Assembly (NCBI RefSeq): GCF_030053135.1
Contig: NZ_CP125648.1
Coordinates: forward strand, 124,001 to 188,000
Direction of reading: 5' to 3'
Source of the DNA: Rhizobium sp. BT04
GTDB lineage: Bacteria; Pseudomonadota; Alphaproteobacteria; Rhizobiales; Rhizobiaceae
DNA length: 64,000 nt
Position numbers and translations under genes: made by a program. Below are positions 30,063-38,665 of the stretch, piece after piece; position 1 is the stretch's first letter; each line of letters starts with the position of its first letter. Below the pieces are notes generated by a model. The model was not told where the DNA came from. It searched no databases and was given only the letters and a program-made list of their open reading frames with translations.

Positions 30063-31120
30063 CGCTGAAAGCCGCCATCATTGCCGACGATCTGACGGGC
30101 GCGCTCGATACCGGCACGCCCTTCGTCGCGGCCGGCCTTTCCGTTGCGGTCGCCGTCGATGTCGAGGCGGCGCAGCAGGCCTTTGCCACCGGCTGCGATG
30201 TCGTCGTCGTCAACACTGCCTCGCGCGCGCTCGGCGAGCGTGAGGCCGCCGAAAGGGTCCGGTCAGCGACGAAGGTGTTTCGTGAGGTGAAGCCCGGCGT
30301 CATCATGAAGAAGATCGACTCCCGCCTGAAGGGCAATGTCGCGGCGGAAAGCCTGGCGCTCGCGGATGCGCTCGGCCTGAAGAATATTCTTGTGGCGCCT
30401 GCCATTCCCGATCAAGAGCGCCTGACTTACCGAGGCTGTGTCGTCGGACGTGGCGTCAACAAACCGCTGCCCATCGCCAAGTTGTTCGAGGGCAGCGCAG
30501 ACAATGTTGTCGTTGCGGATGCTGAGGACGATACTGATCTCGACCGGATCGTCGAAGGTCATGACTGGCTGAAGACGCTTGCGGTCGGTGCGCGCGGCCT
30601 CGGCGCGGCGCTCGCCCGCTGGCTCGGCGAAGCGGGGCGGCCGGTGACGGAATTTGCGGCGACCCAGCGCACGCTGTTTGCCTTTGGCTCGCGCGATCCA
30701 ATTACGACTGCCCAGATGAACCGGCTCGAAGCCTCGGGCGCCTTGCGTATGGTAGTGGACGCACCGATGGGCGAGATCGAATGCGGCGAGGGCCTGGCAC
30801 TGCCGGCGCTGCTGCGCTGCAACGGCGATCTGGCGGCCGATGCGGGGCTTGTCGCCAGCCGCTTTGCGACAGGGGTCAAAACGGTGATCGACGACACCAA
30901 GCCCGATATGCTGATGGTTGGCGGCGGCGATACGGCGCTTGCCGTTTTTCAAGCGCTTGGTGTCAGGGTGCTGACGCCGAAGGGCGAGATCGAGGCCGGC
31001 GTTCCGTGGTTTGACGTCACGGCCGCCGACGGGCGGCATTTTCGGTGCGCCGTCAAGTCGGGGGGCTTCGGCAGACCCGATAGTTTGCTAAAACTGGTTC
31101 TTCGGAATCAGGCGGCATAG
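30059..31120 (+). CDS. Four-carbon acid sugar kinase (DUF1537 family)
   Basis: This 353-residue cytoplasmic kinase has the DUF1537 N-terminal motif IADDLTGALDTG, which binds the sugar acid. A Lys/Asp loop reads MKKIDSRLKGNVA around residue 83, and the C-terminal nucleotide-binding segment contains MLMVGGGDTALAVFQALG. Characterised members phosphorylate D-threonate, L-threonate or D-erythronate at C4. The product would be the substrate of the PdxA2-like enzyme at 19461. It is the last gene of the ABC operon and overlaps the ATPase stop codon. It is shorter than the ~420 residues of many relatives. Confidence 0.87.
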   Translation: MTLKAAIIADDLTGALDTGTPFVAAGLSVAVAVDVEAAQQAFATGCDVVVVNTASRALGEREAAERVRSATKVFREVKPGVIMKKIDSRLKGNVAAESLALADALGLKNILVAPAIPDQERLTYRGCVVGRGVNKPLPIAKLFEGSADNVVVADAEDDTDLDRIVEGHDWLKTLAVGARGLGAALARWLGEAGRPVTEFAATQRTLFAFGSRDPITTAQMNRLEASGALRMVVDAPMGEIECGEGLALPALLRCNGDLAADAGLVASRFATGVKTVIDDTKPDMLMVGGGDTALAVFQALGVRVLTPKGEIEAGVPWFDVTAADGRHFRCAVKSGGFGRPDSLLKLVLRNQAA

Positions 31121-31219
31121 AACAGGATGATTTTAGGCCGAGCCGGTAATCATCCTGTTCTAAATTCTATAGTTGGAGCATGATGCCGAAAACCGCTCAC
31201 ACTTTTCGGCATCATGCTC
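31120..31219. repeat. RIME-like intergenic mosaic element (two palindromes)
   Basis: Two large palindromes lie side by side. The first (31120-31160) has arms GAACAGGATGATT and AATCATCCTGTTC around a 15-base loop. The second (31176-31219) has arms that start GAGCATGATGCCGAAAA and end with the complement. This is the layout of the RIME1 family known in Rhizobium. It sits immediately after the kinase stop codon and before the GntR gene, and could act as a terminator. Confidence 0.78.
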
Positions 31220-31246
31220 TAGTAAGATACCGTCGGGGAGAATGAC

Positions 31247-32011
31247 GTGGTTGAAGTGAATGGCGAATCTTTGAACGCGGAAGCCGGCCCGCCGGGCAAG
31301 CCGGAACGCGGCAAGGCCGTCAAACTGGTCGATCGCGTCTTCGACCAATTGCTTGAGCGTATCCGCGGCGGAAACTATCCGCCGGATTCCCGTCTTCCCG
31401 GCGAACATGAACTTGCCTCGATGCTGGGTGTTTCCAGGCCCATCGTTCGCGATGCGCTGGCCCGCCTGCGCGATCAGGGCATGGTCTATGCCCGGCAGGG
31501 CGCCGGCACCTTCGTCAGCGCGCATGGGTCGCCGACGACGCAGCTTGCCTATTCGCCGGTCAAGACGATCGCCGACATTCAGCGCTGCTACGAATTTCGC
31601 CTGACCATTGAGCCGGCCGCCGCCTATTTCGCCGCCAAACGCCGCAACGAGCAGGCGATCCAGAAGATTGCCAGCGCGCTTGCCGATCTGCGCGAGGCGA
31701 CCAGCCATCAGCTTCATCGCACCGACGCCGATTTCATCTTCCATCGCGCGGTGACCGAGGCTGCTAATAATCACTATTACACGGCCTCGATCGATGCGCT
31801 GAAAGCCCATATCGCCGTTGGTATGCATCTCCACGGCCTCTCGCTGCTTGGTCCCCGCCAGGGGCTGGAGCAGGTCTATGAAGAGCATAACGCCATCTAC
31901 AAGGCGATCGCCGATGGCCGGCCTGACGACGCGCAAAGACTGATGAAGGCGCATCTCGAAGGTTCCCGCGATCGTCTGTTCGAAGGCAGGGCGCTCGACC
32001 TGTCCTTCTGA
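31247..32011 (+). CDS. GntR-family regulator, FCD subfamily
   Basis: This 254-residue repressor-type protein has an N-terminal winged helix (residues ~25-90) with the GntR signature NYPPDSRLPGEHELASMLGV and SRPIVRDALARLRDQGMV. The C-terminal FCD domain, a helical metal and ligand sensor, contains RLTIEPAAAYFAA and a metal-site histidine in TDADFIFHRAVTEAANN. A GTG start is preceded by GGGGAG. It lies downstream of the sugar-acid operon and is the likely regulator of the locus. Confidence 0.88.
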   Translation: MVEVNGESLNAEAGPPGKPERGKAVKLVDRVFDQLLERIRGGNYPPDSRLPGEHELASMLGVSRPIVRDALARLRDQGMVYARQGAGTFVSAHGSPTTQLAYSPVKTIADIQRCYEFRLTIEPAAAYFAAKRRNEQAIQKIASALADLREATSHQLHRTDADFIFHRAVTEAANNHYYTASIDALKAHIAVGMHLHGLSLLGPRQGLEQVYEEHNAIYKAIADGRPDDAQRLMKAHLEGSRDRLFEGRALDLSF

Positions 32012-32044
32012 AGCACGTCCGCGGGCAGACAAGCGCACCTTCGC

Positions 32045-32353
32045 TCAAGCTGCCCGGATCGTCGGGATGCCGGAGACGTCCACCTCCCGTTCGGCGTGCC
32101 AAGCATCATAGGCAGCCTGCATTCGTAGCCATATTGCGGGACCATCACCGAACAATTTCCCAAGCCGAGCAGCGACATTGGGCGACACTGGCTTCTTCTC
32201 ATTCAGAATATCGTAGAGTTGCTGACGCGAGATTCCGAGCAGATTGGAGATTTCCACCTTGGTTTTTCCCGTTGCGGGGATGATGTCCTCAAGCAGTGCT
32301 CCAGGATGGGAAGGGCAGCGCGTCGTCGGCCTCGTCGTTTCATATACGGGCAT
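32045..32353 (-). CDS. higA: HigA-family antitoxin
   Basis: This 102-residue Xre-type DNA-binding protein has the HigA signature: an early HPGALLEDIIPATGKTKVEIS, the helix-turn-helix SNLLGISRQQLYDILNEKKP and the tail segment RMQAAYDAWHAERE. The start ATG at 32353 lies 26 bases after the toxin stop codon. The upstream extension lies within the toxin gene and was discarded. It should bind and inactivate HigB and repress the promoter upstream of higB. Confidence 0.92.
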   Translation of the reverse strand: MPVYETTRPTTRCPSHPGALLEDIIPATGKTKVEISNLLGISRQQLYDILNEKKPVSPNVAARLGKLFGDGPAIWLRMQAAYDAWHAEREVDVSGIPTIRAA

Positions 32354-32379
32354 TAAGTCATTCCCCAGTCCGAGCCGCC

Positions 32380-32658
32380 TCAGTGATATTGCTCGAAATC
32401 GACGCGGGCGGCATCGTTGCCGTCGAACTCGAATGTAATGCACCAGGGTCCGTTGACATGAACGGTGTACCGGGTGGGATGATGACCCTTCAGGCCATGG
32501 AAGTCGAACCCCGGGAGGTTCATGTCATCAGGCTTTTCGGCCTGTTCCAGGCGGTCGAGCCGGATCAGAATGCGCTTTTGCAGCTTGGCATCGATCTTTG
32601 CAGTTTTGCCTGTCTCAAAAAGATCTGCCAGAGCTTTGTTTCTGAACGACTTGATCAT
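32380..32658 (-). CDS. higB: HigB-family toxin (RelE superfamily mRNA interferase)
   Basis: This 92-residue protein matches HigB/RelE toxins: MIKSFRNKALADLFETGK at the N-terminus, LQKRILIRLDRLEQAEKPDD in the middle and WCITFEFDGNDAARVDFEQYH at the end. Such toxins cut mRNA on the ribosome. The toxin gene precedes the antitoxin gene, the usual higBA order. No strong ribosome-binding site is seen, and the promoter lies very close to the start codon. Confidence 0.92.
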   Translation of the reverse strand: MIKSFRNKALADLFETGKTAKIDAKLQKRILIRLDRLEQAEKPDDMNLPGFDFHGLKGHHPTRYTVHVNGPWCITFEFDGNDAARVDFEQYH

Positions 32659-32664
32659 GATCGA

Positions 32665-32693
32665 TTTGTAAACTTTTAGCTGACATGTGTCAA
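32665..32693 (-). promoter_or_regulatory. higBA promoter with palindromic operator
   Basis: On the minus strand a -35 TTGACA (32688-32693) and a -10 TACAAA (32665-32670) are exactly 17 bases apart. The -35 overlaps a perfect 12-base palindrome TGACATGTGTCA (32681-32692), and AGCTAAA occurs twice nearby as a direct repeat. The -10 lies only 6 bases before the higB ATG, so the message may be leaderless. Confidence 0.68.
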
Positions 32694-32754
32694 TATTTAG
32701 CTTACAAGCAGAATGATAGGATCACATCGACCTTTTGGTGCCAGAGATCGATTG

Positions 32755-33207
32755 TCAGCCGGATTTCTGCTTCTTAATGATGCTGATGTTGCCGCTCACT
32801 TCGAGGATTGCGAATTTGATCTCCGTCACGCTCTCGATGCCTTCCTGGCTTCGCGCTGCTTGCATGACATCTTCCTTCTGCAGGCGGGCTCCTTTGAGCG
32901 CGCGTTCGTCGTAGACGCCATCCGTCACGAGAACGGTTGGAACACCATCGACGATATGCGCCGCGCGAGGCCACCACCTCTTGACGTAGGAAAGGCCGAT
33001 GTCGGTCGTAAACAGCGTCAGGATCAAGACGACGGCGTTGGTGATCGAGAAGTCATCGCCCAGCATCGCCTGCTGCGTGGTTTCGGAGATAACCAGCACG
33101 ATGACCAGATCGAACGGCGTCATCTGGGCCAGTGTCCGTCTTCCCGACAAACGGATGATCACGAGCAGCGTGAAATAAATTGCCAGTCCGCGTAATACCG
33201 CATCCAC
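32755..33207 (-). CDS. DUF421 (YetF-like) membrane protein
   Basis: This 150-residue protein has three N-terminal membrane helices and a soluble C-terminal domain. It shows the DUF421 signature RLSGRRTLAQMTPFDLVIVL near residues 19-38, and PTVLVTDGVYDERALKGARL in the soluble part. The GTG at 33207 with GAGGG upstream gives a protein that begins as relatives do; a longer frame from 33258 would overlap the preceding gene. Function is unknown. It lies 11 bases after the methyltransferase-fusion gene. Confidence 0.82.
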   Translation of the reverse strand: MDAVLRGLAIYFTLLVIIRLSGRRTLAQMTPFDLVIVLVISETTQQAMLGDDFSITNAVVLILTLFTTDIGLSYVKRWWPRAAHIVDGVPTVLVTDGVYDERALKGARLQKEDVMQAARSQEGIESVTEIKFAILEVSGNISIIKKQKSG

Positions 33208-33217
33208 CGTGCTGCCC

Positions 33218-34450
33218 TCATGGAAAGATGAAAGTGGATTGGGCGCGAGTCTCCCCACCCATGCCGACGGTGGCGCGACGAGCGCCGGGGAGCTGTGTCT
33301 TCAGCCGGAACACGATCTGCGTCGACCCTGCCGGATCGGCGGGGAAGACATAACCTATCCGTCCCTCACGCGCGAAAGTCGCTTTTTGGGGCGGGTCGAT
33401 GCCTTGGATCGAGAACGTTTGAAGAAAGGCGGCATCGATCGTGAACACCCTGTCTTCGGATGACGGAATGAATTTCACCGTCATATCCTCGGGCGCATTC
33501 CATCGGGAGATCACGGGAAAATCCACGGAGCCATCGGGCAATAGGAGTGTTTGCCGTGAAAATGGACCGCCCCTTCCGAGCAAGCCCAGCAAGCTGGTCG
33601 CCAGAAGAAGCGTAAACACCACCCAGGAAATGCGTTGAACGGCCCAGAACCGTTGCTGGAATTCGCTATGATCAATCACGCCTTCCGGCAGTGCGGGCGA
33701 TTTATGCATTTTTCCCATGCCCGCTCCTTCAGCGTTTCGCGGAGAACTTTGCGCGGAGGCAAAAGTTCCCGATGATGACGGGGCGGGTGCCGTGTACATC
33801 GGATGTGCAGCAGTCCAGGCGTCTTCGCCGATCAAGGGAACGAAGCGCACACCGCCGAGATCTTCGTCCTCGAACGCGGTTGCCCCAGTGCGCGTGATGC
33901 GTTTCAGCCGCTGTTCTTCACCGCGGCCGACCGGGATGATGAGCCTGCCTCCGAGGCCCAGCTGTTCTTTCAACGCGGTCGGCACCTGGGGGGCGCTCGC
34001 AGAAACGATAATGGCATTGAACGGGGCGGCGTCCGGCCAGCCTTTGCTGCCATCGCCCACGCGAACGTCTATGTTGCGGTATCCGAGTTTCTCGAACCGT
34101 TCGCTGGCCTGAAGTGCCAGGCTTTCATGTCGCTCGATTGAATAGACCTGCCTTGCTATCCGGCTGATGAGGGCTGAAGCGTAGCCGGAGCCCGTTCCGA
34201 CCTCGAGCACTTTGTCGCCGGCATCCAGCTTGGCCTTTTCGAGCATCAGGGCCACAATGAATGGTTGCGAGATTGTCTGGCCCTCGCCGATCGACAGCGG
34301 TGCATCTTCATAGGCGAATTCCTCGCAGCCGGGAGCGACGAATTTTTCGCGTGGCACCGTGCGCATCGCCGCGGTGACGTTTTGATCGCGAATGCCACGA
34401 CGCGTAACGTGGTGCTCCACCATGTGATCTCGGATGCGCGTCATATCCAT
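33218..34450 (-). CDS. Isoaspartyl methyltransferase (PIMT) fused to a membrane module
   Basis: This is a 410-residue two-part protein. Residues 1-~215 are a protein-L-isoaspartate O-methyltransferase, with PLSIGEGQTISQP and the SAM-binding LEVGTGSGYASALI; this repairs damaged Asp/Asn residues using SAM. A Ser/Ala-rich linker (~220-245) joins it to a second module: one membrane helix (~270-292, WVVFTLLLATSLLGLLG) and a ~115-residue likely periplasmic domain. An internal ATG at 33718 has AAGGAG five bases upstream, so the second module may also be made separately. Confidence 0.83.
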   Translation of the reverse strand: MDMTRIRDHMVEHHVTRRGIRDQNVTAAMRTVPREKFVAPGCEEFAYEDAPLSIGEGQTISQPFIVALMLEKAKLDAGDKVLEVGTGSGYASALISRIARQVYSIERHESLALQASERFEKLGYRNIDVRVGDGSKGWPDAAPFNAIIVSASAPQVPTALKEQLGLGGRLIIPVGRGEEQRLKRITRTGATAFEDEDLGGVRFVPLIGEDAWTAAHPMYTAPAPSSSGTFASAQSSPRNAEGAGMGKMHKSPALPEGVIDHSEFQQRFWAVQRISWVVFTLLLATSLLGLLGRGGPFSRQTLLLPDGSVDFPVISRWNAPEDMTVKFIPSSEDRVFTIDAAFLQTFSIQGIDPPQKATFAREGRIGYVFPADPAGSTQIVFRLKTQLPGARRATVGMGGETRAQSTFIFP

Positions 34451-34932
34451 GGATCAGTTCCACTGTCCCGATCGCATCTTGGCAAACTTCCGGGCGGTGC
34501 AGAATGTAAAACAAATCGGCGACCGGGGAGTTCCTTGGATCGGCAGGTTTTGGCACGCGGCGAGGCTGTCAAATTCGATGCCCGATACGTTGGGGAACGC
34601 TTCTCCGATCCGATTCAAGGGTGCTCAACAGGTCTTTTCTTCCGAGACCCGTCATTGCGGTGCTTTTGCTCGGTCCATGTTGGTAACTTAGTGTGAAGAG
34701 CGAAGTTCGACAGGCATGTGCAAATCAGGAAGCCTGGCATGAACATCTTCTTCGAGAGATGGGGGCATCGGCGCCCGAAGCCGTTCTTTAAGGATCAGTG
34801 CGAGGAACTGGTTGGCAGCCGACATCGGCGCCATCGTGTGGGGCTCGAGGCCTGAGAAATACCGAATTTTCCTTTCTAAGGGGAAGCTCCCACAGACTCC
34901 GTGAGACAGCTCCCTGGTACTTACGACACCGC
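34451..34932. other. 482-bp region without a recognised gene
   Basis: No gene is supported in this stretch between the methyltransferase fusion and the LuxR-type gene. The minus strand has an open stretch ending at TAA 34688-34690, but no start codon with a ribosome-binding site and no family motif could be found for it. Plus-strand open frames here have no domain features. Confidence 0.4.
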
Positions 34933-35670
34933 CTAACTCGGCAAGGCGTCATGCCCGCCGGCGGCTCTTTGAACCAAGCGCGCAACCACCTCGGTGCGGT
35001 TCTGCGCCTGCAACTTGCGCATTATATGTTGCAAATGCATCTTCACCGTATGCCCCGACAAATTGAGTTTTCCCGCAATGACCTTGTTTGAGCAGCCGCA
35101 TTGCAACTCTGCGAGGATATCCGTCTCCCGGGGAGTGAAATCGGCAATCGCCAAGTACTGCGTCCTATCATCCAAGCTTTTTTCGGCCTCATTTCTCGGC
35201 GGGCTATGCTCGCTCGAGCCTGCTGTAACAGCGCCCAATAGCTGTGGGAAAAATGTTCCTCCTGCCAGGACGAGACGAAGACCGGCAAGGGCAATGTCAA
35301 CGGGCAGTGAAGTCGAGAAAAAGCCGCGGATGCCCATCTTGAGCGCCTGACGGGCTATGATGGCGTCATCCGTATCTGAGAGCAAAGTGATCGGAACCTC
35401 AGGAAAACGCGCGGCAATTGCCGCGAGATCATCACGCAGGCTGGCGCTCTCGACACCTCTGCCGGCCAGATCCAATGCAATCAAACGCACCTCAGCTCCA
35501 AGAGCTCGATCGAGACTCTCGATAGAGATCAAATCTATAAAGTTCCACCCAGCAAATTCACCCTGAAGAAGCTTCACCACGGTCGTGCGCGCCAAGGTAG
35601 AGTGCTCAATGATGATCACAGTTGGTGCATTGCGCCCCATACGGCGCTTAGGTCTAGCAATATCGGACAC
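34933..35670 (-). CDS. LuxR/FixJ-type regulator with degenerate receiver
   Basis: This 245-residue protein has an N-terminal receiver-like domain (residues ~13-125) and a C-terminal LuxR helix-turn-helix (FTPRETDILAELQCGCSNK, then IAGKLNLSGHTVKMHLQHI). The receiver keeps an Asp (LIALDLAG) at the phosphorylation position. However, the usual acidic pair is Glu-His (VIIIEHS), and the conserved Lys is replaced in GFFSTSLP. Phosphorylation may therefore not control it. I chose the GTG at 35670, preceded by GGGGAG, over the TTG at 35694. It is next to the repeat-protein/secretion genes and may regulate them. Confidence 0.82.
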   Translation of the reverse strand: MSDIARPKRRMGRNAPTVIIIEHSTLARTTVVKLLQGEFAGWNFIDLISIESLDRALGAEVRLIALDLAGRGVESASLRDDLAAIAARFPEVPITLLSDTDDAIIARQALKMGIRGFFSTSLPVDIALAGLRLVLAGGTFFPQLLGAVTAGSSEHSPPRNEAEKSLDDRTQYLAIADFTPRETDILAELQCGCSNKVIAGKLNLSGHTVKMHLQHIMRKLQAQNRTEVVARLVQRAAGGHDALPS

Positions 35671-35791
35671 TTGCGTGCTCCCCAGAATTTGCAACGCAAC
35701 AGTTGTTCATATTATTCCTCTTCTCACTACATGTCATGATAAAAAGCGAGTGTATTATTGATATCAATAGTCTGATCTCTCATGATAATTC

Positions 35792-36043
35792 TTATAGTCT
35801 ATAAGATTTCATCGATAGATAACTGGGCTTGCGGAGAACATTGAAGAGCTTGTTCATGAGGGCCTGCTGGTTCGACTTGTCGCTGCAGATTTTCCAGCCT
35901 TCGCTGAATTCACGTATGGCAAGCGGGTCAACAAAGCTTTCAAAGGCACTGAAAAGGCAACCGATCTGCCGCAGAACCATTGAGGAAAGAGCCATTGGAT
36001 ATAACAAGCTGGCGATCGGCTCGGCTTTGTTTCCATATCTCAA
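35792..36043 (-). CDS. Hypothetical small protein (doubtful)
   Basis: This 83-residue open frame lies in a low-GC stretch (35671-36422) upstream of the LuxR-type gene. Residues 10-30 are mildly hydrophobic (PIASLLYPMALSSMVLRQIG), and the C-terminus is basic. I do not recognise it, and the ribosome-binding site is weak. A plus-strand frame of 105 residues overlaps it, so at most one is real. The remaining ~500 bases of the gap hold nothing I can support. Confidence 0.25.
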   Translation of the reverse strand: MRYGNKAEPIASLLYPMALSSMVLRQIGCLFSAFESFVDPLAIREFSEGWKICSDKSNQQALMNKLFNVLRKPSYLSMKSYRL

Positions 36044-36422
36044 TGCAAAGCGGTCGCAGATCCCGACAGCAAAACGACAAAGGCGAAAAGCAACAAAATT
36101 ACAAGTTTACCGATTACCCGTTATGATTAGTGAAACTACGCTCTAATGACGCATTAATACCAGTTGCCATCGTTCTCACTCAGGCAACACCGCCCTCCGG
36201 CACAGTCAGACGCCGGCCAGAGGCAACGGCGTCTGGCGGCATAAATCGGCGACGATGCGGATGAGGGCAGGGTGGGATGTTCGGTGTCTCGGTCCGTTCC
36301 GTGCCATATCGGCCCAAGAGACGAAAGCCGGGCGGAGGACGCGCTTCAACATATGGCTTGAAAAATGACACGAAGCACAGGCTCGTGCAGTTGGACCTTT
36401 GCAATGCAAGAGAGTCTGTCCG

Positions 36423-37511
36423 CTAGCTATGCATGAAGCTCAGAATGTCGTCGACGAGAGCCGAATGGGCGTCGGTGAGGTTGCCCTCTCCGCCGTGGCC
36501 GGCGATGCCGGCCAACTGGAGCGCATGCTGGTCGTAGAGAACATGATCGATCTGCTGGGCGTCCGCGGTCCCACCGGCGGGAACGGCAATGTTGATGGGA
36601 TGGAAATAGCCGAAATTGACGTCGACCATGCTGCCGGTTGACGATCCGACCCCGCCGCCTCCGCCCGCATGGTTGCCGGTGAAAATCGTGTCCGACGACA
36701 GGTTGAAGCCACCGCCATTGCCGCCGATGCCTGCGATCTGCACAGTGCCCTGATCGAAAATGACATTGTTTGTCTGATGAGCCTCAGCCGAGCCGCCTGC
36801 GGCGCCCACGGCGATGTTGATCGGGGAGAAGATGGCAATACTCACGTCGACCATGCTGCCGACGAAATATCCATCGCCGCCGTGGCCCGCATAAAAGTCG
36901 CCGGTCAATGTGAGCGCAGTTCCCGGGCTCATCGACGAACCGTGGCTCGCGACGTTATGGTCTCCGCCCGAACCGCCCATGCCGCCGATTTGGGTCGCGC
37001 CCTGCAGGAACAGTGCGTTGTTCGATTGCTCGGCGTGAGCCTCCGCGCCGGGGCCTGCAGCCACGGCGGTATTGACCGGGGCAAACAGCGCGACTTCGGT
37101 GCTGACGAGCCCGCCATAGAAGAGGCCATTGCCCCCGGTGCCGGCATGATTGCCGCCATCGCCGCTGCCGATTGCAACATTGCCGCTTCCACCATTCCCG
37201 CCTATCCCCGCCATTTCGGTGGGATGCTGATTGATGAGCGCGTCGTTTCCCTGGAAGGCGTCGGCACCCGAATGAGGTCCCGCAATGGCGGCATTGGACG
37301 GCGTGAAGACGGCCAGTGCGTTGCTGCTGATCACGCCTTCGCTGATCCCGTCACCACCGCTGCCGGCGGAATTATGGCTCGGACCGGAAGCGACATCCAA
37401 TGGAAGCCAAGTCGGCACCAGCGCCAGATGTCCCGCGGCCACGTTGGAGGCGAGGTGTTGATCGGTGCCCGTCTTGGGCAGGTCTTCCGATAAGGGACGA
37501 GTTTCCGCCAT
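36423..37511 (-). CDS. Glycine-rich tandem-repeat protein, probable type I secretion substrate
   Basis: This 362-residue protein consists of a short N-terminal part and four tandem units of ~75-85 residues (plus a degenerate first one). Each unit has a hydrophobic strand (such as VSIAIFSPINIAV), an Asn/Gln-rich stretch (AHQTNNVIFDQG), a glycine motif (QIAGIGGNGGGFN) and a Gly/Asp/His-rich turn. No Sec signal is seen. The end (SALVDDILSFMHS) is acidic/hydrophobic, as in T1SS substrates. Start at 37511 is preceded by GGAG. A divergent related protein and a type I exporter lie next to it. Function is unknown. Confidence 0.72.
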   Translation of the reverse strand: MAETRPLSEDLPKTGTDQHLASNVAAGHLALVPTWLPLDVASGPSHNSAGSGGDGISEGVISSNALAVFTPSNAAIAGPHSGADAFQGNDALINQHPTEMAGIGGNGGSGNVAIGSGDGGNHAGTGGNGLFYGGLVSTEVALFAPVNTAVAAGPGAEAHAEQSNNALFLQGATQIGGMGGSGGDHNVASHGSSMSPGTALTLTGDFYAGHGGDGYFVGSMVDVSIAIFSPINIAVGAAGGSAEAHQTNNVIFDQGTVQIAGIGGNGGGFNLSSDTIFTGNHAGGGGGVGSSTGSMVDVNFGYFHPINIAVPAGGTADAQQIDHVLYDQHALQLAGIAGHGGEGNLTDAHSALVDDILSFMHS

Positions 37512-37986
37512 TACGGTCTCCATTCGCGGGCGACTGCACGTCCACCGAGCACGCGGCGCTATGCAGCCTGAGTTGTTCAGGCATTGTGCATCTGAACGTG
37601 GGAAAAGCAGAGCCTGCAATTCGTCTACATCCTGTCGGCTAGTTCTGTAGCCATTTGGCTGTCATGGCCGCAACGCCTGTTGTGCGAATTAGCGACGCTA
37701 AATCCGCCTTTGGATCAAAGGCCCTGGCGTCGCTTCGACGAGGTCGCAGACAGGATCGTGACTATGCCACCCTGCACCAAATCGCTAAGTGCTAATCCAA
37801 ATAACGCTCCGCTACATCCAAGTATACACCCGAATGAATGTCGCCGAATATCTAGATAGGCCACAGATTAAATCGCAGGCAATATTCGCCTGCGGTTGTA
37901 TTGGCTGTGGTGACATGCTGGGACGCACACCGCAGGGGGACGCCGTAAAACGAACACGGATGAAACCAAGTAAAGGAGTGACATCA
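37512..37986. promoter_or_regulatory. Divergent intergenic region between two glycine-rich protein genes
   Basis: This 475-bp region must hold the promoters of the two divergently transcribed repeat-protein genes. No gene with credible features was found. The last 20 bases carry the ribosome-binding site AAAGGAG of the plus-strand gene. No dyad strong enough to name was seen. Confidence 0.35.
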
Positions 37987-38562
37987 ATGCCTATTCCACA
38001 GATATCCGACACGATTCACCTCAACAACCCGGATGCGGGCGATGCGAATGCCGGCAACGGCGGTGATGGCCACAACAATGGGAACATCAACTACAATCCG
38101 GTTGCGTATGTAGACCCCGTGCAAACGGTCTACGGGGCAGAGACCCATCTGCACAACGGCGATCACGTTTGGCAGAAGGCAGGTTGGGACGCCGGCAGTG
38201 GCGGAGACGGTGGCTTTGCTCAGGCCAAGAACGGCTTCCTGGCGGCGGTCACGAACAGCGGCGACGGCGGCGCGGGGGGCGATTCCCACTCCAACGGCAG
38301 CCAAGGAAACACGAGCGGCCACGACACGGCTTCGGTAGCTGCGGCTACGACCGCGACACAATATACGCAGCTCGTGGCCGATCAGCATGCCACCATCCTC
38401 GCAGGCGTCGGCGGCAACGGCGGCAACGGAAACAACGCTCTGGGCGGCGATATCTCGTCGGCTTTGGTTCACTCGGATCCCGAAACGACGACGGTGAACA
38501 ATTCTCTCGATCACTTCATAAACGCCTTCGGCCATATCGACGTCGACCATCTCGGCTCATGA
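37987..38562 (+). CDS. Small glycine/asparagine-rich protein, probable type I secretion substrate
   Basis: This 191-residue protein is rich in Gly, Asn, Asp and His. Its C-terminal half repeats the module of the divergent larger protein: LVADQHATILAGVGGNGGNG here against LYDQHALQLAGIAGHGGEG there. Its N-terminus (MPIPQISDTIHLNNPDAGDA) has no Sec signal, and its end (FINAFGHIDVDHLGS) is acidic and hydrophobic. An AAAGGAG site precedes the ATG. A type I exporter ATPase gene begins ~100 bases downstream, so the pair probably forms an exported protein and its exporter. Confidence 0.7.
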   Translation: MPIPQISDTIHLNNPDAGDANAGNGGDGHNNGNINYNPVAYVDPVQTVYGAETHLHNGDHVWQKAGWDAGSGGDGGFAQAKNGFLAAVTNSGDGGAGGDSHSNGSQGNTSGHDTASVAAATTATQYTQLVADQHATILAGVGGNGGNGNNALGGDISSALVHSDPETTTVNNSLDHFINAFGHIDVDHLGS

Positions 38563-38665
38563 ACTCTGACTCTGAGGGTCGCCGGTTTCGGCTGGCGACC
38601 CTCCTGAATTGCTGAATCAGCACGCAGCCTCTTCTTGTCAGAATCAAGTGCAGCGAGATCTGATA

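Noticed and set aside
34688..34932. Open minus-strand stretch downstream of the LuxR-type gene
   Set aside because: It is open for about 80 codons but has no start and no family motif, so it could be a gene remnant or chance.
36423..37511. Canonical RTX (GGxGxDxxx) calcium-binding repeats in the glycine-rich protein
   Set aside because: The glycine motif is GIGGNGG with ~80-residue spacing and not tandem nonapeptides, so the RTX label was not used.
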